This document shows positions 6,469-13,051 of a DNA stretch of 35,800 nt, piece by piece. The translations under genes and the position numbers were made by a program. How positions within the stretch are numbered: the first letter of the stretch is position 1; the number at the start of each line of letters is the position of its first letter. The DNA is from a virus, in IMG/VR virus record IMGVR_UViG_3300031746_000085, positions 1 to 35,800 of that record; one strand, written 5' to 3'. A model generated the notes under the pieces. The model was not told the DNA's origin. It did not search any database and saw only the letters and a list, made by a program, of their open reading frames with translations.

Positions 6469-7269
6469 ATGCCAAAAGTAGCAAGAAATAAATTTTTAAT
6501 TGAGGTTAATAATCAATTTGTTCGTCCTAACATAAGAGGGCTTGATTTTATTGATACAGACTTTAACCCAAGGGCGTTAGCTACAAAAACAGGTAAAATA
6601 TGTTGTTTGCCAATATCAATAGGACAAGAGTTTCGTTACGATGTAGAGTTAAAAGTTGGGGATGAAGTGGTGTTTAACCATTTAGTATGTAGCGATAAAA
6701 ATAAGTTTTCTGATACAATATTTTTTGCAAATTACAATTTAATATTTGCTGTTATTCGAGATGGCGTTTTAATTCCTTTAGAGGATTCAATGTTTTTGGA
6801 AAAAATAATTGATGTGGGTGCGGAAATTGGTTGCTTCAAGGTGCCAGATAAAGTTTCAAGTAAATGCGCTACTATATATGAAGCTTCTTTATTTGCAAAG
6901 TCTGAAGGAATAAGAAATGGCGATATTATATTTTTTACTAAGGATGCTGATTACCCAATAATTATTCATGGCAAAGAGTTTTATAAGATGCACCTAAGAA
7001 ATGTAATAGGTATTAATCGAGAAGGCAAATTAACTACATTCAGAAATAAGTTACTTGTAAAGGATATAACTGAATTAGGCAAAATCGGAGGACTAGAGAA
7101 AATATATGCCAACACATCATTAAGAACAGGCATTGTTAGGGAAAGCGGTACAACAAGTATTACACAAGGTTCTTTATTAACTTATTATAATAGCACAGCA
7201 AGTATAGTAAATTGGAAAGGAAGTGATTATGCGTTTATTTTAGAAGAAAATATAAAATATATTTTATGA
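6469..7269 (+). CDS. tandem (three-unit) GroES-like co-chaperonin
   Basis: A 266-residue protein that appears to be three GroES-fold units in a row. Each unit has a turn-strand signature matching VKVGDKVIY of the neighbouring true GroES: LKVGDEVVFN at 61-70, IRNGDIIFFT at 148-157 and ITQGSLLTYY at 231-240, spaced 87 and 83 residues. Each is preceded by an entry strand like the GroES LHDRVIV (NKFLIEV at 7, GVLIPLEDSMFLEK at 99, KLTTFRNKLLVKD at 187) and followed by a closing strand (NLIFAVI, FYKMHLRNVIGI, YAFILEENIKYIL). Unit length (~85-90) matches GroES (~97). It overlaps the groES start by 4 bases. Canonical mobile-loop sequence is not obvious. Tandem GroES domains are known from plant Cpn20 (two units); three is unusual. 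The domain count is my inference. Confidence 0.65.
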   Translation: MPKVARNKFLIEVNNQFVRPNIRGLDFIDTDFNPRALATKTGKICCLPISIGQEFRYDVELKVGDEVVFNHLVCSDKNKFSDTIFFANYNLIFAVIRDGVLIPLEDSMFLEKIIDVGAEIGCFKVPDKVSSKCATIYEASLFAKSEGIRNGDIIFFTKDADYPIIIHGKEFYKMHLRNVIGINREGKLTTFRNKLLVKDITELGKIGGLEKIYANTSLRTGIVRESGTTSITQGSLLTYYNSTASIVNWKGSDYAFILEENIKYIL

Positions 7270-7559
7270 TAGAACTAAGAGGTAAAACAGTACTTGACAG
7301 AATATTTATTCTGCAATTAGAAGGAGAAAAAGAAATTGCAGGGATGATTGTTCCTGATAGCGAAAGACAAAAGCCTTGCCATGGAGAAGTTGTTCTTGTA
7401 GGCCCCGGCATATCTAATTCAACTACAGGAGAGTTTATTCCTATGACAGTAAAAGTTGGAGATAAAGTTATTTACGACCATAATTCGGCAACGCAGGTTG
7501 CTATTAATGGGGTAGATTATTTGCAAGTAAGAGAGGGAACATTGCTTTATATATTTTAA
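7266..7559 (+). CDS. groES: GroES-family co-chaperonin
   Basis: A 97-residue protein, the usual GroES length. It has the entry strand TVLDRIFILQL (residues 8-18), a mobile-loop region ending in AGMIVP (25-30, the counterpart of GGIVL that docks on GroEL), HGEVVLVGPG (39-48), the VKVGDKVIYD strand (62-71) and a terminal GTLLYIF strand. It would cap the GroEL cage during ATP-driven folding. The ATG overlaps the stop of the tandem GroES-like gene (ATGA), indicating coupled translation. Phages such as T4 (gp31) encode diverged co-chaperonins; this one remains recognisably GroES. Confidence 0.88.
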   Translation: MIELRGKTVLDRIFILQLEGEKEIAGMIVPDSERQKPCHGEVVLVGPGISNSTTGEFIPMTVKVGDKVIYDHNSATQVAINGVDYLQVREGTLLYIF

Positions 7560-7562
7560 ATT

Positions 7563-7937
7563 ATGAAAACAAAAAGTAAAAATTTAATTGACATAAAAAA
7601 TAAAGAAAAAACTTCAGCTGAATTAATAGATGAAAAGGCGCGTATTGAAAAGTTTAAACTATATAATGAAAAGTGCGAAGCGTTAGCTAAAGGATATACT
7701 GAAAGACTAAATGAAAGCCTAGCTACTTATTTTAATAATTTTTCAAATGATGAGCAAATAAATAAATCTACTTATAGTCTTCTTAATAAAGAGTGGAAAT
7801 CTTATTGCCAAAGAGTTAATGCGTTGAATAAATTATTTAGATTAAAACACGATGGGTTTGAAGTTGAAACAGCTCGCATTATAAAAGATAATCCTCAATT
7901 TCAAAAAGGAATAATAAATTTAACTAAAATAAAATAA
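7563..7937 (+). CDS. hypothetical helical protein between groES and groEL
   Basis: A 124-residue, Lys/Glu-rich protein predicted to be almost entirely helical, with a charged N-terminus (about residues 1-45) and an aromatic middle (LATYFNNF, LLNKEWKSYCQRV). No family recognised. It sits 3 bases after groES and 4 bases before groEL, so it is made with the chaperonin. A coiled-coil adaptor or substrate-linking role is possible but unproven. Confidence 0.6.
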   Translation: MKTKSKNLIDIKNKEKTSAELIDEKARIEKFKLYNEKCEALAKGYTERLNESLATYFNNFSNDEQINKSTYSLLNKEWKSYCQRVNALNKLFRLKHDGFEVETARIIKDNPQFQKGIINLTKIK

Positions 7938-7941
7938 AATT

Positions 7942-9525
7942 ATGGCAAGAGAATTATTTTTAATCAGCGAACAAAGAGAAAAACTACAAAAGGGGTTTAA
8001 TTTTGTAGAGCAAGCGGCAGGAAGCACATTAGGTCCTGAAGGTAAAACAGTTATTATTTCAGCGGGCGGCGCAATGCCTATTGCAACAAAAGATGGCGTA
8101 ACTGTTGTAAAATCTTGTTATGTAAATGATGAGATAGAAAATGTAGGCGTTTTATGGATAAGATATGCTGCGGAAAAGACTTTAGCAGAAGCGGGAGATG
8201 GCACCACTACTGCAAGCGTATTAACCCACAATATTATTACAGCCGGATTAGATGCTATTAAAAATGGCGCAAACAGAAATCAAGTTAAGTCTGGTATTGA
8301 AAAGGCGGTGTCATCGGTAGTTGAATCTTTAAAAGAAATATCTATTGAGGTGTCTGATAATGCAATGATAAAAAATATTGCTACTACGGCAGCAAATAAT
8401 GATGAGGAGATTGGAGAAAAACTAGCAGATGCCTATAATAAAATTGGTAAAAATGGATTGTTGACAATAGAGAAATCTAAAACTGTTGACACGTATGTTA
8501 CTATTATGGAGGGCCACGAAATGATGAGAGGGTTTGCTAACGATAAATTTGTAAATAATCAGGCAAAGATGTTAGTTGAATATGAAAATCCGTATATCCT
8601 TGTTCTTAACTATGAAATTAAAACAATGAAGGAGTTAGAGCCATTTATGAATGATTTTGCCCCAACGCATGATTTAAAAACAATGTCATTAATTATTATT
8701 GCTAAAGGATTTGAAGGCGAGCCTCATAATACATTTGTGGTAAACAAAACTACTTATGGAGCAAATTTATGTTTAATTGAAGCTCCTAACGTGTATCAAA
8801 CAGAATCTTTAATTGATATTGCAACTTTAACTGGAGCTACATTAATTACTGATGATGCAGGGCTAAAAATTGAACATGCCCGTACAATACATTTAGGAAG
8901 GTCTAAAAAAATTATTGTTTCAAAAGCTACTACAATGGTAATTGATGGCGCTGGAGATAAAGATAAGGTTGAAGAATTAAAAAGAAAGATTCAATTACTT
9001 GTTGATACTACCGATAATGCAGATGCTAAAGCGGTACACGAAAAACGTCTTGCAAGACTAACTGGTAGCATTGGAGTTATATATGTAGGCGGAAAAACAG
9101 ATGTTGAGCAAAAAGAAAGGTTTGATAGAGTAGATGATGCTAACAGGGCTGTTAAATCAGCTATTGAAGAAGGTGTTGTGGCAGGAGGGGGAATTACTTT
9201 AATTCGCTGTGCTAATAAAATTAACTTTACTAAAATGTTAGGAGATGAATTAATTGGCTCTAATATTGTTTTTGATTCCTGTTATGCTCCATTAAAAAAA
9301 ATGCTATTAAATGCAGGAATAAATGAAGACTTAGTTGTGCCAGTAATTGCTAATGTATCAGGAACAAAAGGTTATAATGTAAAGACAAAAGAGTTTGTTG
9401 ATATGATTGAGGCAAAAATTATTGATCCTGCAAAAGTTGTAAGATGCGCTTTACAAAATGCAGCAAGTGTTGCAGCGCAGGTTATTAATAGCGATGTAAT
9501 GCTTGTTGAAATAAATCCTAAATGA
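7942..9525 (+). CDS. groEL: GroEL-family chaperonin, phage-encoded
   Basis: A full-length 527-residue group I chaperonin. ATP-site motifs are present: LGPEGKTV (30-37), TKDGVTV (49-55), AGDGTTTASVL (84-94, the catalytic Asp of GDGTT), the NDE motif in AANNDEEIG (150-158), the RVDDA pair (398-399) in the second intermediate segment and EEGVVAGGG (409-417). The apical domain keeps hydrophobic groove positions (GFANDKFV, FVVN) but is diverged. It ends at VMLVEINPK and lacks the C-terminal GGM-rich tail of bacterial GroEL. It should form a cage assisting large virion proteins, with the GroES proteins encoded just upstream. It is the last gene before a strong hairpin. The divergence, missing tail and phage context argue against a recent host copy. 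Confidence 0.93.
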   Translation: MARELFLISEQREKLQKGFNFVEQAAGSTLGPEGKTVIISAGGAMPIATKDGVTVVKSCYVNDEIENVGVLWIRYAAEKTLAEAGDGTTTASVLTHNIITAGLDAIKNGANRNQVKSGIEKAVSSVVESLKEISIEVSDNAMIKNIATTAANNDEEIGEKLADAYNKIGKNGLLTIEKSKTVDTYVTIMEGHEMMRGFANDKFVNNQAKMLVEYENPYILVLNYEIKTMKELEPFMNDFAPTHDLKTMSLIIIAKGFEGEPHNTFVVNKTTYGANLCLIEAPNVYQTESLIDIATLTGATLITDDAGLKIEHARTIHLGRSKKIIVSKATTMVIDGAGDKDKVEELKRKIQLLVDTTDNADAKAVHEKRLARLTGSIGVIYVGGKTDVEQKERFDRVDDANRAVKSAIEEGVVAGGGITLIRCANKINFTKMLGDELIGSNIVFDSCYAPLKKMLLNAGINEDLVVPVIANVSGTKGYNVKTKEFVDMIEAKIIDPAKVVRCALQNAASVAAQVINSDVMLVEINPK

Positions 9526-9527
9526 TA

Positions 9528-9583
9528 AAATATTGTATTATTAATTAAGTTGCTATTAATTAATTAATAATACAATATTTTTG
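9528..9583 (+). terminator. long hairpin terminator after groEL
   Basis: A perfect 21-bp inverted repeat (9528-9548 and 9560-9580) with an 11-base loop lies 3 bases after the groEL stop, with the second arm running into a T tract. The stem is almost all A/T. It ends 1 base before the next late promoter motif. Confidence 0.75.
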
Positions 9584-9622
9584 TTACATATTTTTGATAG
9601 CGTATATTATTATTTAAGTTTG
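9582..9622 (+). promoter_or_regulatory. late promoter 1 (before the 199-aa gene)
   Basis: TGTTACA (9582-9588), 26 bases, then TAAGTTTG (9615-9622). The gene starts at 9648. One of six late promoters with this architecture. Confidence 0.75.
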
Positions 9623-9647
9623 TTATTAAATCTAAAAAATAAACGAC

Positions 9648-10247
9648 ATGCCAAGCAATCGCAGTAAAATAATTACGCTAACAGACTATATATCAGGTGG
9701 TGTATTCCAAGTATCTTCTTGTCAGATAATTTCTTTTCAAGCAATTGGATTGAATGATACTTCAATAACATACATTAATCAAAGAGGTGTCCGCAAAGTT
9801 GGTCAAAGAGTAACTCAAACTCCAGCAGCAATAGCAACAGCTTGTATTAGCAATGCTATAGGAATTTTAACTCCTATAACTTTAGATACCGGTATTATAT
9901 TGTATATTAATATTGACCGAATAATTTATATTGATGTTCTGTCAAACTCTGCTCCAGTAATAACAGCAGTAACTTACGATGCGTTAATAAATCCTCCACA
10001 AGTGTATTTATGTTCAGCCCCTACAGCGCTTGCGTTAAAGAATTTAACAGATAATATGTTGGCTATAACAACTGTTGCTACTTCAAGTATTCCTAGTAGA
10101 ACTCGTTATATTAACAATTTAAAAATTGATATATTGACTGGCACCACAAGTTCACATATATTTTATGACGAGCATAAAACAGAATTTATAAAATTAGAAG
10201 CTACTCAAACAGTAGCGGCTATCATTGCAACAGTAAACGCGTTGTAA
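9648..10247 (+). CDS. virion-type protein with three FlbD-like repeats
   Basis: A 199-residue protein that reads as three β-rich repeats, each a strand pair followed by a T-x(2-3)-A-hydrophobic helix: residues ~19-68 (ending TPAAIATACIS), ~84-136 (LYINIDRIIYIDV...APTALALKNL) and ~152-199 (RYINNLKIDIL...TVAAIIATV). Each unit resembles the small FlbD-type fold (xINxDxIxxI...VxxT/S...I). It is a monocistronic unit with its own late promoter and terminator, placed just before the terminase genes, which suggests high, independent expression. Likely a head or accessory virion component; the repeat reading is mine and the function unproven. Confidence 0.55.
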   Translation: MPSNRSKIITLTDYISGGVFQVSSCQIISFQAIGLNDTSITYINQRGVRKVGQRVTQTPAAIATACISNAIGILTPITLDTGIILYINIDRIIYIDVLSNSAPVITAVTYDALINPPQVYLCSAPTALALKNLTDNMLAITTVATSSIPSRTRYINNLKIDILTGTTSSHIFYDEHKTEFIKLEATQTVAAIIATVNAL

Positions 10248-10267
10248 ATAATTTTTTAATTAGGGTT

Positions 10268-10302
10268 AAAAAGGAGGGTTTAGAAATTTACTCTCCTTTT
10301 TT
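10268..10302 (+). terminator. intrinsic terminator after the 199-aa gene
   Basis: AAAAAGGAG (10268-10276) pairs with CTCCTTTTT (10293-10301), giving a 9-bp stem with a 16-base loop and a T tract, 20 bases after the stop. Confidence 0.75.
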
Positions 10303-10312
10303 ATTACAAAAA

Positions 10313-10353
10313 TGTTACAAAATATATATATTGACCATTTTATTTTAAATTTG
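10313..10353 (+). promoter_or_regulatory. late promoter 2 (before the terminase unit)
   Basis: TGTTACA (10313-10319), 26 bases, then TAAATTTG (10346-10353). The downstream leader is a run of AAATT repeats reaching the ATG at 10384. Confidence 0.75.
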
Positions 10354-10383
10354 ATTATTAAAATTAAATTAAATTAAATTATA

Positions 10384-10770
10384 ATGGATCGCCCAAAAAA
10401 CATTAAGGAAAAGTCTGTCCTTGATTATATTAATTATTTAGAATCTAAGCTAGATAATTTTACCAAAAATACATATTGTGATTCGTACCTTTCATTAAAA
10501 AGGATAGTTGATAAAGGAAATCAGCAAATTGCTACTATTGAAATTGATATTTTGACAGATGATGGGGAAAAGCAATATAAGTCAATTGCTAAATTCGCTT
10601 CTCAACTAAAAGAATATGGAGAGCAAATGGAATATTTTAAAAGTAAAATGACTGTGCAAGAGGTTGATAAAATAGATGGTGTAGTTATTAAAAAGATGGT
10701 TGATAAAAAGGTTGGTATTGCTGAAAAAATGGCTATAAATAATAAGGATGGAAAAAATACATCTATATAA
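10384..10770 (+). CDS. small protein before terminase, candidate small terminase subunit
   Basis: A 128-residue, Lys/Asp-rich, helical protein with coiled-coil character in residues 70-95 (FASQLKEYGEQMEYFKSKM). It is the first gene of the terminase transcript and overlaps the large terminase gene by 23 bases. Position and size suit a small terminase subunit, which binds packaging sites, but there is no clear helix-turn-helix, so this is a context guess. Confidence 0.5.
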   Translation: MDRPKNIKEKSVLDYINYLESKLDNFTKNTYCDSYLSLKRIVDKGNQQIATIEIDILTDDGEKQYKSIAKFASQLKEYGEQMEYFKSKMTVQEVDKIDGVVIKKMVDKKVGIAEKMAINNKDGKNTSI

Positions 10771-12988
10771 AGACTTATATTTTACTCTTCCAAAAGAGCC
10801 TGCCAAGAATAAAATTCAAGGGCATAACCTACTTAAAAATAAGCAAAAATGGAAACGAACAGAACTTCTAGATAACTGGAAAGAAGTAAGTGAGGAAGTG
10901 GAACTTATTGAACGCGAGCTAATAACTCTTGAAAAACAGTTAGAGGTAAAAGAAAGAAAACTTGAATTAAATAAACGTGAAGGAAAGCTTGTACGCAGGG
11001 CATCGTTAAATCCAATTGTTGAAGCTATAAATAGTCTTGTTGTTAGATATAATGAATTAAATGTAGAAATTGAAAAATTTGCATTTGAGGAGGATAGGAA
11101 GTGTACTGAAGGTATTTGGTTCATGAATAATGGTGTGGCCACCTACATAACAGGAGACCATTACCATTATTTGAATTGGTTTAAGCTTGATGGTATATAT
11201 GCCGATTTTAGAGATAGAGATAAACGCTGGTTCTATCATTGGTATCTGTGTGATAATGATACAGATTGCCTTGGTCAAGATTATGGTAAATTAAGGCGAG
11301 ATGGTTATTCTTTTAGGGTGATGTCTGTAATTTATAACAGGGCAAGGAAAACATTTGATTCTAAGTATGGTATCATGTCAAAGGCTGTAATTGACTCCAA
11401 CGAGATGTTTAATAAAGGAATAAATGCTTTTAATAATTACCCTTCATTTTTTAAGCCTCAAGTTTATACTGCCGAAGATCCAAAAGATAAAATTATTTTT
11501 AAGACACCGCAGCAAAGAATTACCTACAAGACACGCACCTCAAAGAAAGAAGTTAGTTTAAATACAGAGATACAATCCTTTGCTCCAAACGAAAATGCAA
11601 TGGATGGTTCTAAGCGTAAAATTATTGGTGGCGACGAAGTTGGTAAATTTAAAAAGGAAATTTCCGTAGAGAAATGGTTTAACGTAGCAAAAAGATGTTG
11701 TGTTCTTGGAAGTTTAATTACGGGTAAAATATTGTTCGGCTCAACAGTAAATGAATCTGAAAGTGGTGGAGCAGGATTTGAGGCGATATGGAATAACTCT
11801 GACCATACAAAGAAAACAAAAAACAACAGGACTGTAAGTGGACTATGGAGATATTTTGTAGATGCCGCAGATGGACAGGAAGGTTTTGTTGATGAATATG
11901 GGATGAGTGTTATCGAAACACCAGAAGTTCCTGTTATGGGAATAAATGGAATACTAATCCATGTTGGAGCTGCTGAGTATATAGCTAATGAGTTGGAAGG
12001 TTTAAAGAAAGCCGGAGATATGGTTGGTTATTACGAATTTAAAAGACAGTTTCCAAGGGAAGAGAGTGATATGTTTATATCGCCTTCAAACGAAAGAACG
12101 TGTTGGGATATTGACAAGATACATCAACAGCTTGAACATAATGCAATAGTATCTATTGATAGAACCATTGTACACGGTTATTTTGAATGGGCTAATGGAG
12201 TTAGGGATTGCGGTATCGTAAATTGGTGCCCAGTAGAACCTGACAATGTTTTAGCTAAGCATAAGTTTGTTTGGCTTCCTGAAGTAAATGACAGAAATAA
12301 ATTTACTATAATTAATGGAAAAAAGGCTCCTGCAAATTCTCATGTAGGGTTATTTACTCTCGACCCTTATGCTGCTGTAAATACTGTAGATGGAAGGCAG
12401 TCAAAAGCTGCTTCACATGGTTATAAAAAGTTTGATTACACTCAACCAAAACATTTAAGCGAAGCTTTTATTGGGCAATATTGGAATAGACTTCGCGATC
12501 CACTATTGGTTTACGAAGATTGTATAATGCAGTCTGTATTTTTTGGATGGCCATTAATTCCAGAAAGGAATATAAAGAATTGCAATGATTACTTTAGAAA
12601 TAGGGATTATCATAATTATCTTTTACAGGCGGCATTTATGACTGAGGAAGAATTTAATCTTAACAGAGATAAAATTCAAGATGCTGGACTTGCAAACACG
12701 GGCGGAAAAACTCAACAACAATTAGTAGAATATTTGGCAAGTTATATTGCAAATCATGTTGGGGTAAATGAAAAAACGGGAGAGATGGGATATATGCCTT
12801 TTGATGATACGTTAAAAGATTGGTTAGCATTTGATATATTGAAATGGACGCCTTACGATTTAACGGTAAGTTCAATGTTAGCAACAACTACTTCTCGCGG
12901 ATTTGTTCCAAAAAAGCAGGTATTAAAAATTTTAAATTTATGGCCAAAATATAGAACTAATGGTGATGTAAGTGAATATATAGCTTAA
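10748..12988 (+). CDS. terL: terminase large subunit
   Basis: A 746-residue packaging motor: ATPase plus nuclease. An N-terminal ~120-residue coiled-coil region (residues 45-115) precedes the ATPase. Walker B is KIIGGDE (291-297) with the catalytic Glu, and the coupling motif is ILFGSTVNE (328-336). The expected P-loop position holds GKLRRDGYS (180-188), a deviant Walker A like the basic RRxGxS loops of crAss-like terminases. The RNase H-like nuclease is seen as VGLFTLDPYA (533-542), the acidic LVYED strand (587-591) and the DDTLKDWLAFD segment (686-696). It would translocate DNA into the prohead at the portal encoded next. Length and order match crAss-like phages. Confidence 0.88.
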   Translation: MEKIHLYKDLYFTLPKEPAKNKIQGHNLLKNKQKWKRTELLDNWKEVSEEVELIERELITLEKQLEVKERKLELNKREGKLVRRASLNPIVEAINSLVVRYNELNVEIEKFAFEEDRKCTEGIWFMNNGVATYITGDHYHYLNWFKLDGIYADFRDRDKRWFYHWYLCDNDTDCLGQDYGKLRRDGYSFRVMSVIYNRARKTFDSKYGIMSKAVIDSNEMFNKGINAFNNYPSFFKPQVYTAEDPKDKIIFKTPQQRITYKTRTSKKEVSLNTEIQSFAPNENAMDGSKRKIIGGDEVGKFKKEISVEKWFNVAKRCCVLGSLITGKILFGSTVNESESGGAGFEAIWNNSDHTKKTKNNRTVSGLWRYFVDAADGQEGFVDEYGMSVIETPEVPVMGINGILIHVGAAEYIANELEGLKKAGDMVGYYEFKRQFPREESDMFISPSNERTCWDIDKIHQQLEHNAIVSIDRTIVHGYFEWANGVRDCGIVNWCPVEPDNVLAKHKFVWLPEVNDRNKFTIINGKKAPANSHVGLFTLDPYAAVNTVDGRQSKAASHGYKKFDYTQPKHLSEAFIGQYWNRLRDPLLVYEDCIMQSVFFGWPLIPERNIKNCNDYFRNRDYHNYLLQAAFMTEEEFNLNRDKIQDAGLANTGGKTQQQLVEYLASYIANHVGVNEKTGEMGYMPFDDTLKDWLAFDILKWTPYDLTVSSMLATTTSRGFVPKKQVLKILNLWPKYRTNGDVSEYIA

Positions 12989-12992
12989 TTAT

Positions 12993-13033
12993 TGTTACAT
13001 AGTTAATATTAAAAAATTTGCTAATTAAATTTG
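12993..13033 (+). promoter_or_regulatory. late promoter 3 (before portal)
   Basis: TGTTACA (12993-12999), 26 bases, then TAAATTTG (13026-13033). The motif begins 4 bases after the terminase stop. Its position rules out the TTG start at 13031 for the portal gene. Confidence 0.75.
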
Positions 13034-13051
13034 TTAAAATACTATTTCCTA

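Noticed and set aside
13031-13051. TTG start for the portal protein
   Set aside because: The TTG overlaps the -7 box TAAATTTG of late promoter 3; the ATG at 13052 follows with a normal short leader.
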